Shown piece by piece: positions 23,202-34,226 of a stretch of DNA of 64,000 nucleotides. The notes under the pieces are model-generated. The model saw only the letters and a program-made list of their open reading frames with translations, was not told the origin of the DNA and did not search any database. Position 1 is the stretch's first letter; the number at the start of each line of letters is the position of its first letter. Source of the stretch: Sanguinoderma infundibulare (lineage: Eukaryota; Basidiomycota; Agaricomycetes; Polyporales; Polyporaceae); contig JAVLRN010000002.1 of assembly GCA_032821775.1 (NCBI GenBank), forward strand, positions 2,976,001 through 3,040,000, in the 5' to 3' direction. Both the position numbers and the translations under genes were made by a program.

Positions 23202-26200
23202 TCAAAGCTTCGAGCTCGTCACACTCGCTGTGTGCCTCCCACGTGTGCTCGCCTGTGGTCCAGTGGATGAGAAACTGGAGTGTTTCGCCATCCCACTGGT
23301 GCCCAGTGATCTCGTCTACTTGCCACTCAAGATTTACAGGCATTCCGAAGTCATAAAACCGTTTGACTTCACGTGCTGGAAATAGCGAGTCGTCGTTTGG
23401 CTCGTGTGGCTTTAGTAAGCTCACGTTGAATGTAGGGTGCACCTGACGACGCCGCAGATCCGGTGGGATGTCGAGTGTATATGTAGCCGTATCTGGGTGC
23501 GCTTCAAGCACCGCAAATGGGCCAATATACTTAGGTGCAAGCTTCCGCGCGCGTCCCTTTGAGAGCAATAAGTTCTTTGTTGATAAAAAAACTAAATCAC
23601 CCTTCTGAAACACAGGGACACTATCGGAGCGATGTTTGTTAGCCTGGTGAGTGCTAACAACCCTCGCAGCGATCAGAGCATCGTGCGCCTGCTCCAAATT
23701 GTGGTGAGCACGTTCTGCGAATGCAGTCGCACCAGGGAACGTGCTTGGTACATTTGGAAATGAGCTCATTTTCGGCATGTAACCATAATTGAGCTCAAAG
23801 GGAGCGAAACCGGTTGAAGCACTGACACTTGTGTTGAGTGCGAACTCTACAAGTGGCAGTTTTTCAACCCAATTACGCTGGTCAGGTTCCACGACTGAGC
23901 GCAAGATCTGCCCAACATTGCGGATCGCACGCTCGGTCACACCATCAGTCTGTGGGTGGAATGCTGTTGACATCAACAGATTCGTACCGAGTAGCCTGTG
24001 CACCTCACGCCAGAACCGAGAGGTGAATTTCGAGTCACGGTCTGAGACAATTGTCTCAGGCACTCCATGCAGATGAACGACTTCGCGGATGTAAATCACT
24101 GCGAGGTCAGACGCTGTATCAGTAACTCGACAGGGTATCAGGTGAATCATGTTGGTGAGGCAGCATATAACTACCCAAATGTAGTTAAAACCACCGACAT
24201 CAGGGAATGGACCAAGGAAGTCCATTCCCGATGATTGCCAGGGGAATAAGGGAATTGGCAGAGGGTGTAACCAGGCGGCAGTCGGCCGGTTGCTGGTTTT
24301 GGACATCTGACAAGTCCCGCAGGTAGCACAAAACTTGTGAATTTCCTGTGTCATGCTAGGCCACCAAGCCCATCGACGCAGGTATTCATTGGTTTTGCGC
24401 GGACTCAAATGGCCGAGCGTGCGATGACCCATGTCAAGTACCAACTCAGTAAGCTTACGTTTGTTTTTGTACTTAACTCGGGGCACACACAGGCACTCAA
24501 ACCCCAGCCGCGTGCGAACATATAAAAGTCCCTCATGCAGACTGAAGTTGGGGTATGCGGTGGGACTTGCTATTATCTTTTTGAATAGTGAGTCCTCTGC
24601 ATAACCCGCCTTGATTGCAGGGATAAATCCAGGGTCCGACTCGATGATAGTGTCGAGTTTCGGGCCATCTTGGAATGCATCTCTCAGTGTGGGGTTCTCC
24701 ACTTCCCTAGTAGTAGGGGTAGGAGTGACCGCCTCAGCGGTAGGTGTCTGTGGCAAGTTTTCCTGAACAACTGACTGGCTAGGGTTGCCCTCAGTTGACC
24801 CAGGTACTTCCGCAGCCACACGCATCTCAGCTGCTTCAATCTCACGGCTCTCGATGCGGTCGAATGGCCGAACATGTTGTGGCTTGCTCACTTTTGGCTT
24901 GCGCTGAAAGTAAGTGTTTGCTACATTGTTTGGATCGCTTGCCTTGGCAGACGGCTTGCGGTTCCTTCTGAGTTCCATGACTCTGAGGGCAATCTCATGC
25001 TCAACTTCCTCCTGGCATAGCTCAGGGAGTTCGTCAAGCTCAGGATTGAGCCGAATGTCCACATTCACATACATGGCACGAGGGTGGACATCAGCAGGCA
25101 TGTCATTCTCATAATAGCAAGAGAGACAGTCTGCCACTTTGTTCTCCTCTCCATCAACATGCATGATGGTGGCGTCAAAGCGATCAATGTATTTGGCCCA
25201 GCGGATGAGCCTGCTGTTGCGCGAATCGCGGATGACTTTGCGCATTTGAGTGAGAGCCTGGTGGTCAGTCGCAATGAAAAACTTGCAACCAATCAGCCGG
25301 TCCTCCCACTTCATCAATGCTTCAATCACACCGAGAGCCTCTTGCTCATACGTGTGATAGGAGCATTGAGTAGATGAGAACTTCTTGGACATAAAACCCA
25401 CTGGCCTGCATGTGCGCCAGTCAGGGCCTTGCCCATACATTGCACCAACTCCATAGACTGATGCATCTGTTATTACCCAGATGGGTTCATTGGAGTTGGG
25501 ATCAATCGGCTTCAGAATTGGCGTGCGACTCGCCAGGCCCTTGATGCGGTCAAGGCAGGCCTGGTGAATTGGTCGCCAGTGGAATGGTTGGCCATTCTTG
25601 CAGATCGACTCAAGCGGTGACGTATAGGCTGAGATGTCTGGTAAGAAATGGGCCAAATATTGTACCAGTCCCAGGAACCGCTGTACTTCCTCTAGCGAGC
25701 GCATTGGTCTCCAGTCTCAGATGCACGACAGCTTGTCTGAGTCAGCGTGGAGTCCTTTGCTGTCTATGAGGTGTTCCAGGCAGTCCATGCTGGTGGAGTA
25801 CAAGTCGAGCTTCGACTTGCTGAGAAACAGCTTGTGTTCACGCAACCGATCGAACACGAGCTTGAGATGTTGCTCATGCTCCTCCACTGAGTTGGAGAAC
25901 ACAAAAATATCATCTAGATATACATGCACAAACACACCTATGTACTCACGAAATATCCATGTCATGAGTCGCTGAAAGGTGCTAGGTGCATTGCAGTCTC
26001 CTTGTTGCATAACAAACGAGACTGCAGTCCCATAGATGGTGGCAAACGCAGTCTTCCATATGTCAGCAGCCTTGATGCGGATCTGCTCATATGCATCTGA
26101 CATATCAATCTTAGACCGGTATGGTGACCGCGCAACGTCATTGCGGATGTTCTCCTGGTCAGGGAATGGAGTCACATCCTTAATGGTGTTTTCATTGCGC

Positions 26201-26985
26201 TGTCATGCATCGACTACTGTGCGCAGCTTACCATTCTTTTTGTAGACACAAAGAAGTGGTGCAGCTTGCGGTGTGGGTCGCATCTCCCACCATCCAGACT
26301 TCAGATACTTGTCCATCTTCTCTCGAAGTTCACCTTTGAGAGCATCTGGGCATCGCGGATGGTGGTAATTGTACCGCTTATTCTCATCTACCAGTGGTAT
26401 GCGGTGGTTTACCTCCTGGAATGGCGGTAGCTCAGGAGGTATTTCACCAGTGAGATCAGCAACCTCCTCCGTCCATTTCGCTCGAAGCGCAGGGATATCT
26501 GCTTCTGAGTGTGAGGAGTGGGGGCTGTTCTTTGCCGTGCCTTCTGGGGACTCCCGGAAGTACTGCTTGATCTCCAGTTCCATCTGTTCATTTACTCCAA
26601 GTGGATCCTCACGACCATACTTATCACGCCTCACTCCTTTGGATGAGTGCATGGGTACATAGTCGTGAGGAGCAATACCTGGCATGGGGCTAGCCTTTTC
26701 ATGCGGTCGCTTCTTCACTCTGGAGTAGGCAAAGTACTCACGGTCAGGGTAGTCAATGTGTACCCTCCGTGGTGAGTATTTTGGCTCTTCAGGCTTTGGT
26801 TTGTGCCGCCGCGCATCGCGGGGCTTGTCCTCTGTGTCAGTGTCTTCATCGTCTGAAGACAGCAACAGCAAGGGGTGGTCTGCAGCTAATTTGGGTTTTT
26901 CTTTTGCGGTACACCACTCTACATCCTCAACTTCCTCCACAGTGGTCTGCTTGTGCTTGTGAGACACACTGTGGGTCTTTGCGAG
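23125..26985 (-). pseudogene. Chromovirus pol, interrupted by TGA codons
   Basis: One reading frame, the same as gag, runs from the gag stop to 23125 with two internal TGA codons, at 26203-26205 and 25717-25719. In order it encodes reverse transcriptase (LCVYKKNGKLRTVVDA, stop, QRN; then YLDDIFVFSN with the YxDD-type catalytic pair), RNase H (WVITDASVYGVGAMYG, FFIATDHQAL), the integrase zinc domain (GHRTLGHLSP ... CATCGTCQ), the integrase core (GMDFLGPF, VSDRDSKF, TDGVTERA) and a C-terminal chromodomain (EWQVDEITGHQWDG, FLIHWTTGEHTWEAHS). Both stops fall where relatives usually have Arg, consistent with CGA to TGA changes. The chromodomain of chromoviruses directs insertion to heterochromatin marks; this copy nevertheless landed in a gene. 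Confidence 0.95.
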
Positions 26986-29900
26986 TCAATTGGGATTCTT
27001 TGACCTTTCTGCACTCTGCTCACAACGACGCTTAGTGCGGAATGCAGTGTCCTCCTCATGACTAAACACTGAGATGCGGTGGCCTTGAATGACGATCTCC
27101 CAGTTCTTGAAGTCAAGTACAACTCCGTGTTCATTCATGAATGGAGTTCCGAACACGCAGTCATACCGATCCAAGTTTACCACATCAAAATAGGTGATTT
27201 CCTTCTGCAGTGGTCCAATTGTGACTGGGGCTCTTGTTCCATAGTTAATTTTGGAGCGAGAGCCTGCACAACCGAGTTGCAGAACGACCTGGTCCTCAAG
27301 TACAACCTTGGGAGTTTTCATGATATGGCTGTACTCCAGGGTAACACCACTGGTTGTGCTGCCTGAGTCAAACATCGAATATGCCAGATTGCCAGCAATT
27401 TCGACCATTGCACTCAGTACAGCCTGACCGTCAGGGTCATGGTTGGGCTGTGCAGTTGCAGACTCATCTTTCCGCTGCACAGTCGACCGAAACTCCATTG
27501 GTGTCTGGGCTTTTGAGGCACGCATGGCATTGAGTTGAACTCCAGAGTCCTCACTCTGTGGGTCCTCTCGACATATGCGCTGATGAATATAATACTCATC
27601 CTCAATTTCCTCAACTGTGACTGCCCGCATTGCACGCATTGCAGTCACTGGTTGGGATTCCGCAGAATCTCGATGCACATCTTCCTGTTCAAGGATGTGC
27701 ATTGCATGAGCATGGAGAATTTCTGAGCTGTCAGAGCCTGAGTTATCCTCCCCCTCTGGTTCACGCTGTGAATCAGGAGAGTGGTGCTCAGACTCTAGCT
27801 GAGATCCTCCCCAGCCATCTCGCATGTCATCCTCCTCCTTGTCAACTACCCGCTGAGCATGGAAGTGGGCTTTATGCTGAAAAGTGGCTGATGTGGATTG
27901 GCCAGCGTCCTTGTACTTTGGGCACTGAGGATTGCCTTTGAAATGGCCAACTTTTCCGCATGCATAGCACACATTGTCCTTGGGCACATCCTTCATTGCA
28001 GATGGCCCTGGTGTGGGCGGGCGGTGAGGGAACCGTGTCTTGGAATCACGCCATCCACGGTCATCTCTATCACGCCGCTCATGCCTGTCAGTGTGCTCTG
28101 ACCGTCTCTCAAACAGTCTGCCTCGCGACCGTGAGCGAGAGCGGTCACGGTCATGGCGCTGAGTCTTAGTCGCATGCTCACGAGCTCGACTGTTCGCACG
28201 GTTGTATACTGACAACTGGTGGGTGGACGCTAGTTCTGTCCACCGGTATGCCTCCTCGAGCTGCCGTGCATTCTCAAGGATGGTTGTCCAGTCACAGTAC
28301 TCAGGTGACACACCACGGTGAACTAAGTCCTTCCGCATGTGAGCAGGGAGTCCATTGAACAACCGCATGCGCATCTCATAGATGTTCAGATGCTCAATCA
28401 TCTCAGCAGCTCGCTGCTTGAGATCCTCAGCAAATCGCTCAACACCACGAGAGGTGTATGAGCACCGCACAAAGTTCTCAGTCGCCTTGGCAGCCGTGTT
28501 AGAGTGGATGAATCTGGCATGCATCGCACAGATTACCTCCTCAAACGTTGGAACACCAGCGATGTTCAGGTGGTCCACTTCACGAGTGTACCACTCTTCA
28601 GCATCTCTTTCAAGGTGCTGGCGCAGGTACCTCAGTCGATGGAAATCAGCCTGAGGACCGCACAGATTGTGAGCTCGCATCCAGTTCAATATGCCATCGA
28701 GCCAGCAATAAAACACCTGATGATCACTAGATCCACTGTACTTAGGCGGCATCTCAATCTTAGGCTGTTTCGCACCCTCAGGTAGAGGTGGAAGCGGTTG
28801 TCCCACCTTGTACTGGATGTTGCACATCACCTGCTGTAGCAACCCGTCGAGGTGCAGGTTGCTCAAGCAGGGTAATCCAGCTGTGGCAGACGCACTCGTC
28901 TGGCCTGCAGCTGACTGCAATATGCTCACTGGCTGGCCAGCCATATACACAGGCATTGGCTGGTGATGATTTGCATATGTGGCTCTAGCATCTGAAATCG
29001 ACTGCGGCGGTACATTGAACCGCACAGACATCGGGACAGTCTGTGGGGCCGCTGTCGACTGCGGGGTGTAGCCCATATGTGGCGGAGCGCTGACTCCAGA
29101 ATATGAGCCGTGGGGGGCACGCGCTGCATGATGAGAGTCAGCCTCAGCTTGCTGCTCGTACTCTTCATTAGCTCGATGAGCACATTCATGCTGCACATTG
29201 AGGATGTCATTGTAGAGCGGCCGATACTCTGCATAGCGATCAGCTTCTTGAGGCACACCACATGTAATCTCAGGTGGGTAACCAGAGCTCACGCCTGCAG
29301 GAGCGGATTGACTGTTGGTGGACAGTTGTCTCACACTCTGGGCAAGGCTATCCATGCTTAAGTGGATAGCCATGGTGATGCGACTCTGCTGTCGGGCCAA
29401 TTGACCCACCCGTTCATCAAACTCATCGAGCGACTCAGACGGGTGGCGATGTGGTAGATGTTCACTATACTCAGTCGGTGCATGCTCGGGCTCATGACTG
29501 GGCACAGATGGTGGCGAGGTGTTCGCCCTAGTCACACTTGGATACCTATCTAAACTACTGGTATTTATAGGTGGGGCCGAGTGTGACAGTGGCGGCGGTA
29601 CAGGCAGAGGCGGAGGGGACACAATTGAGGTCAGCGGCAGGAGGTTGAGGGCCCGCCGAGAGTCTGCGATCGTCCGCTCGATATCCAGCATCATCCGCTG
29701 GTTATCGTCCGCAGCACGATTGGTGCGGGCCTGAGCCGTGTGCACCTCATTTGCATATTCGCACAATACAGCGTCCGACTTCGCATGGAGCGTAGCGAGC
29801 TCGCGCGAGTGTTCGGACAGCTGCTGGGAACGCAAAGATACCTGCGTCATGAGAGAGCTCTGATACGCTGTCAGAGCCGTCTCATACACGGCCACGATGT

Positions 29901-30441
29901 CGCGCGGCTGACTCCTCGTGCTCGACGGTCTCTGCTCAGAAGGCAGAGACCCATACGACAGCGATTGCGCCAGTCGCAGGGATGTTGCACGCCCCAGGGG
30001 CGAGCCATGCGGCAGCTGTGGAGCCAGCCATGAGGGACTCGCCTGAACCGGGGGCGGCGCATAGGGTGTCGAATGGGGGCGGAAATTGTACAAATGGGAC
30101 TCACCTATCACCCCCGTCTGGTCCATGCTGGCGGTTCTGAAGCTGGATGCTTCCCGTCTAGGCGACGGCGATGGGGGCGAAGGGAAGAGTGTGCCGGGAT
30201 TGCACACTCGAGTCGGCAGCCGGACGGTGTTGAGGCCGTCCGAGAACCCCTGGCTGCCGCCGTAGCGGCTCGTCTCGTGCGAGTGAGCCGTGGCGAAGCT
30301 TGAGGGGTCGAATGCGGTCATGTCGACCGCGTTTTGATGTCCTGTGGGAGCCCAGATGGGCTCCGGTTGCAGGAAGTGTGGGGGTGTGTCCCGGCGGGGG
30401 ACGTTCCAGGGCGAATGCATTGAGTGTCGCCGGGGAGTCAT
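26986..30441 (-). CDS. Chromovirus gag with zinc knuckle and aspartic protease
   Basis: About 1150 residues from the first in-frame ATG at 30441 (the frame is open further upstream to 30594 without an ATG). The N-terminal third is Pro/Ser-rich. A capsid-like helical region follows (VFYCWLDGILNWMRAHN; FEEVICAMHARFIHS; VERFAEDLKQRAAEM), then an Arg/Asp-rich basic tract. A zinc knuckle reads CYACGKVGHFKGNPQC, with six residues between His and the last Cys instead of four. The protease motif is FDSGST. The frame ends in TGA at 26986-26988 and pol continues in the same frame immediately after. That stop may be natural readthrough or a third CGA to TGA change. Confidence 0.93.
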   Translation of the reverse strand: MTPRRHSMHSPWNVPRRDTPPHFLQPEPIWAPTGHQNAVDMTAFDPSSFATAHSHETSRYGGSQGFSDGLNTVRLPTRVCNPGTLFPSPPSPSPRREASSFRTASMDQTGVIGESHLYNFRPHSTPYAPPPVQASPSWLAPQLPHGSPLGRATSLRLAQSLSYGSLPSEQRPSSTRSQPRDIVAVYETALTAYQSSLMTQVSLRSQQLSEHSRELATLHAKSDAVLCEYANEVHTAQARTNRAADDNQRMMLDIERTIADSRRALNLLPLTSIVSPPPLPVPPPLSHSAPPINTSSLDRYPSVTRANTSPPSVPSHEPEHAPTEYSEHLPHRHPSESLDEFDERVGQLARQQSRITMAIHLSMDSLAQSVRQLSTNSQSAPAGVSSGYPPEITCGVPQEADRYAEYRPLYNDILNVQHECAHRANEEYEQQAEADSHHAARAPHGSYSGVSAPPHMGYTPQSTAAPQTVPMSVRFNVPPQSISDARATYANHHQPMPVYMAGQPVSILQSAAGQTSASATAGLPCLSNLHLDGLLQQVMCNIQYKVGQPLPPLPEGAKQPKIEMPPKYSGSSDHQVFYCWLDGILNWMRAHNLCGPQADFHRLRYLRQHLERDAEEWYTREVDHLNIAGVPTFEEVICAMHARFIHSNTAAKATENFVRCSYTSRGVERFAEDLKQRAAEMIEHLNIYEMRMRLFNGLPAHMRKDLVHRGVSPEYCDWTTILENARQLEEAYRWTELASTHQLSVYNRANSRAREHATKTQRHDRDRSRSRSRGRLFERRSEHTDRHERRDRDDRGWRDSKTRFPHRPPTPGPSAMKDVPKDNVCYACGKVGHFKGNPQCPKYKDAGQSTSATFQHKAHFHAQRVVDKEEDDMRDGWGGSQLESEHHSPDSQREPEGEDNSGSDSSEILHAHAMHILEQEDVHRDSAESQPVTAMRAMRAVTVEEIEDEYYIHQRICREDPQSEDSGVQLNAMRASKAQTPMEFRSTVQRKDESATAQPNHDPDGQAVLSAMVEIAGNLAYSMFDSGSTTSGVTLEYSHIMKTPKVVLEDQVVLQLGCAGSRSKINYGTRAPVTIGPLQKEITYFDVVNLDRYDCVFGTPFMNEHGVVLDFKNWEIVIQGHRISVFSHEEDTAFRTKRRCEQSAERSKNPN

Positions 30442-30624
30442 CCAAATCGGAGTCGAGGGCTTCAGCGAGTCGAGTCGAGTGTCATTGAAGCGTTGTCCGA
30501 GGAATCGAAGTCGGGGCGAGTCCGGGGGAGTGTCGCCGAGAAGTCGATTCGAGTCTGAAAATTTTCCAAGCGAGTCAAAGTCGAGTGTCGCCAAGAAATC
30601 AAGACAAAAGCGAGTTAAAAAAGA

Positions 30625-30805
30625 TGTAAATGCACAAGGGTTGAGCCTCCAGGGCCCCGGGCGTAACTCATCAACATCCTAATATTGAGGGCGACGGGTA
30701 CGCTAGTGGGGTGGTGGTGGTAAGGCTAGAGTCGCCTTACCGCGCGTACAGGACTGAGTACCTATGATATTATGTAATCGAGCACTATACTAAACGTCCT
30801 TTACA
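30625..30805 (-). repeat. 5' LTR of the chromovirus
   Basis: 181 bp with terminal TGTAAA/TTTACA inverted repeats, matching the copy at 20368-20548. The sequence directly inside it on the coding strand (TCTTTTTTAACTCGC) lacks the TGG start of a usual tRNA primer-binding site. Confidence 0.96.
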
Positions 30806-30810
30806 GGGAG
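30806..30810 (+). repeat. Target-site duplication, right copy
   Basis: GGGAG, identical to 20363-20367, directly abuts the right LTR. Confidence 0.95.
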
Positions 30811-30853
30811 CCTCACGCCGGATACCATACTCCACGAGAATTTCACTTTGTAG
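30811..30853 (+). pseudogene. Displaced end of the last exon of metacaspase-like gene 2
   Basis: Joined to 20360-20367 across the element, this stretch reads LGSLTPDTILHENFTL and ends in TAG at 30851-30853. It aligns with LGSLWPDSILNVPVTL at the end of the paralogue at 305-2125. It is therefore the original C-terminus, now separated from its gene by 10.4 kb. Confidence 0.88.
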
Positions 30854-31296
30854 AGCAGCTCGTATCATCCGGCCAGAACGAAGCAGGTTCAAGGTATCAT
30901 AGAATGCCCGGCCGCCAGCCGCACTGTGTAATGTTTCAATTTCTCGCCCGGGCTGTAATAGATGGTCCAAGGAAATTCCATTGCCAACTAGTGCTCCGCC
31001 TGTGTGTGGATGCCGGACAGTTCGGATAATCGTCGCAAATCAGTTTGGGGATCTGAATTGGCAGAGATGGCAAGGCATCCAGTCGACTGGACAGAACGAA
31101 TACAATGGAGTAGATAATCAACCGCGCTTATCTAATAAGCAATGCATGCGCATGGCGCACGTCCTGAATAGTACTGAGTCCTGACTACCCACTACATGGG
31201 CCCCGCGCTGGCGGGACTCGTTCAAAACATGCCAAAGAATGCAATGGATACAGGTGAATCTGCCTTGCTCATGACACCAATGGCATTTACTGAACA
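30854..31296. other. Spacer between displaced metacaspase end and F-box-like gene
   Basis: No gene is visible. It presumably holds the old 3' UTR of the interrupted metacaspase-like gene and the upstream region of the gene at 31297. Confidence 0.4.
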
Positions 31297-32949
31297 ATGC
31301 CGGCCAATGCATTACTAGGCCTAGACAACCGTGATGTTACCCAACTCAACTGGGATGTGCTCCACGAAGTTTGTGATGTCCTGACAGATACCTCCGATAT
31401 CCTCTCGGTCTCTTGCACTTGCAGTGCGTTGTGCACAAGGGCGATGCAGCGCTTCCTCAGCGCCTGCCCAATCCTCCTCAAGGATGAGAAGTTGATATGC
31501 AGCATCTACAATCTCATATATGCCGATAAAGCCCAACGCGCACCCTACGTCTGCACTCTCACCATTACCGAATGGGACCCTACGCGACGATGGTCATCCA
31601 TGGTTGCCGACTGTCTACTCGCCATCCTCACTTGCGCAGACAGTCTCGAACGCCTCCGAATCCAGGATCTCAATGCTGTCACCGAATTGTTTGGCGGCCT
31701 CGATCCTAGGCTTCGCCCTGCTCTGGGGCGTTTCACCACACTGCGACACATCAATGTTGGCACGAGGCCTTGTACTTCCCCGTGGGATGCAGGAGTTGAC
31801 TTCATACGGAGCATACACTCGCCACTCAAATCGCTCCGTGCTGAGTTATACACAAGGGACAAGATCTGCACGCTAGACCGCCTTGCAGGTCTGACAGCGC
31901 CCTTCGTATCCACGCTAGAGGTCATCGACCTGGACTACATGGACTTTACGGCCAGTAGAGGTGTTTCACAGATCCCTCCCCATCCCACAGTACGGTCATT
32001 CATATCCCGCTGCGTGGCCGGTCTTCCACGACTACGGAACTTGCTATCCGTCTTTCCTGCCCTCAACCACACCTTATCCCTCCGACAGCAGCATCTCATA
32101 GCCGTGGAGACCGACATCATCCAATGGGTCCGTGAGGAAAACCAGAAGGCACAGGAAGCGCATTCCTGGTCGCACCTCGACCACCTCTTGTGCAATCCCA
32201 CTGTCTATTTTGCCCTCGCGCTCAAGTGTGCGATCAGACGTCTCAGCATCTGCGACTATGATACGGTCACCAAGCATTTCGTGATGACCACACTCCGCGA
32301 GAACCCTTGTCAGCACCTCACGCTCTTCGTACTCTCTCCGCGAGACCAATCGGATTTCAATGGGTTATTTCCACATGAACTTAGCGAGACCCTCACGCAC
32401 CTCTGTCTGGTGCTAGAGTATAATCCTTCCTACAACCAACCACCCCAAAGCGACTTGTGCCAATGGGAAACACTGCTGGTAGGTTTACATCTGTTGCTCT
32501 GCTTCACCACGATCGTATCATCACTCACAGTTGATCCCCCTGCCCAGGATGCGCTCATACCGTCAATCGCACCCCTCCGCCCCAAGTACCTTCGTCTGGT
32601 CATCAACACTCGCATTGCCGGTATCAACGTAACAGCAGATGACTTGGACACATTGGTGCCCATTGTCTCCAAAATGCCGCTTGGACGCATCGCATCAATA
32701 CTCGCTTTGTCGACCCCATCCTTGGAGTATGTGTTCCTGACAACGGCTGGTTCCACGAGGGGCTTCACGTCAGATGAGAACAGGCGGGTTGTCGTCCGCC
32801 AATGGCTCACGCCCAAAGCATTCAAGATTTCTCGCTCGCAGCATGGCATAGACGGAGACTTTGCGGTGACGGCGCTGGACCAAGAGGCCATGGACGCAAT
32901 GCTTGTTGAGGCAGACATGCTTTACCTTGGTGAGAACAAGGAGGTGTAG
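31297..32949 (+). CDS. Intronless F-box-like protein, 550 aa
   Basis: A single open frame from ATG to TAG at 32947-32949. Residues about 15-60 (LNWDVLHEVCDVLTDTSDIL, then SVSCTCSALCTRAMQRFLS) have the helical pattern of an F-box, though the usual LP pair is replaced by LNWDVL. The rest is leucine-rich and LRR-like (SLERLRIQDL, TLRHINVG, PRLRNLLSVFPALNH), as in Agaricomycete F-box proteins of 450-600 residues. It is probably an SCF adaptor by family resemblance. It lies 444 bp downstream of the displaced metacaspase end, on the same strand. Confidence 0.75.
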   Translation: MPANALLGLDNRDVTQLNWDVLHEVCDVLTDTSDILSVSCTCSALCTRAMQRFLSACPILLKDEKLICSIYNLIYADKAQRAPYVCTLTITEWDPTRRWSSMVADCLLAILTCADSLERLRIQDLNAVTELFGGLDPRLRPALGRFTTLRHINVGTRPCTSPWDAGVDFIRSIHSPLKSLRAELYTRDKICTLDRLAGLTAPFVSTLEVIDLDYMDFTASRGVSQIPPHPTVRSFISRCVAGLPRLRNLLSVFPALNHTLSLRQQHLIAVETDIIQWVREENQKAQEAHSWSHLDHLLCNPTVYFALALKCAIRRLSICDYDTVTKHFVMTTLRENPCQHLTLFVLSPRDQSDFNGLFPHELSETLTHLCLVLEYNPSYNQPPQSDLCQWETLLVGLHLLLCFTTIVSSLTVDPPAQDALIPSIAPLRPKYLRLVINTRIAGINVTADDLDTLVPIVSKMPLGRIASILALSTPSLEYVFLTTAGSTRGFTSDENRRVVVRQWLTPKAFKISRSQHGIDGDFAVTALDQEAMDAMLVEADMLYLGENKEV

Positions 32950-34200
32950 AAGTTCTTGAGCTTGAGCATAGTTCGGGCATAGGTCTGAGATGGGCGATTC
33001 TATTTGTTTCCATATAGTACCGAGCATGGGATGCAATAGCGATTCACTGGCTGTTTTTCCGACCGTGTCTCTCTTCGTGAGGGAGATCAAGCCGCCCCGG
33101 ATGGCAGGACGACTACAGTCAGGCTCTCCGTCGTAAAACCAGTTGCACATCGTTGCGATTGTCGCAAAATGGCCCGGAAAATAAAGGGCGAACGTTGAGT
33201 ATGGCGCAGGGAGTCTTATGCGCATTGACAGGGACATGAGCTGAGAAGGTAGGAGGGACGGTCTCAGTGTCCCTTCTTCCGATGACGGCGTCAGTTTAAG
33301 TGCTCACCTTGTTTCCGGTCGGCGGCGTAGTGATCAGCCGTCTCCCGCGCCTCGTCCAATTCCATATGCTGCTCGCGATGCCCTTCACTCTTTTCGTCAC
33401 CAATACCCGCATCGCCACTCGTCATGCCTGTAAGAATGCATGGTGAGCTTTCACTGGGTTTTGTATACATTGAAGGACGATGCACCTCATGATGCCCGAT
33501 ATTCTCCAGGTCCGACGAGCTACTACTACTGGCAGACTCAGGCTTATCGTTCGCTATGAGTCAACCACCATGCGAACTGTTAACCAGGAGGAGACTGGAG
33601 TTTTTTGGTGCCATAAGGACTAAATGCTACCACCGTCCTTTGCAAACTGCTTGTCATACGACATCCGATAAACGAGACATTGTAAAAAGCGAAAGATGGA
33701 CCTGGGAGGGGTGATATTCCGGCTGAGAAGATTTCCTGAGCTCGCGTTCCGGGTGGAATCGAAGGTGTCAAAGTAAGCCACAGCCCGAGGAGGATAGATG
33801 TGTGTCAGAGAACGAGTAGCCTGAATAATCAGGAGCAGCCTGTCGGCGACTATGACGGTGTTGTCGGAAGCGGGGAGAAAATGAGATTCCGAACTTCCAA
33901 AAGTCCGATGAGTCGGCGCTTGTCCCTTGCGTAAGCATGTCGATTGCCGCAATCGACCCTTCTGTTCTTCGACCTCTAGTGGTTGCAAACCAGTACCACC
34001 ATTTCAAAGTCCTGCTACGAGTGACGCGGGTACGAAGGACGATGTACCTGCGGCACCGTCAAGTCGGTTAAGCCGGCGCATGCCGAATCGGAGACTTGCC
34101 GGAGCAGTTCTCCGATCGTTTCGGAGTGGAGCTTGTCCAATAATGCACCGCCCTGCTCACTGCCACTCAGTGGCAAGCTGTCTTTTCGTCTACGACGGCG
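32950..34200. other. Gene-poor stretch
   Basis: Short open frames on both strands lack recognisable motifs. A minus-strand Asp/Glu/His-rich piece at 33291-33485 might be an exon of a gene reaching upstream to 34.5 kb; the support is weak. Confidence 0.3.
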
Positions 34201-34226
34201 ACTCGCTTTGGCCCTCTCGCGATACT

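Larger units (their letters stand above)
20368..30805 (-). mobile_element. Complete Ty3/Gypsy chromovirus with an extra 3' ORF
   Basis: The 10438-bp element is flanked by 181-bp LTRs and a 5-bp target duplication. It is transcribed on the minus strand: 5' LTR 30625-30805, gag, pol, an additional ORF, polypurine tract, 3' LTR 20368-20548. The pol order protease, reverse transcriptase, RNase H, integrase and C-terminal chromodomain places it in the chromoviruses. It sits inside the last exon of a metacaspase-like gene. The two LTRs differ at 6 of 181 positions, all transitions and five of them at CpG sites, so the insertion is fairly recent. Three in-frame TGA codons interrupt the gag-pol frame, so this copy is unlikely to be autonomous. 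Confidence 0.97.
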
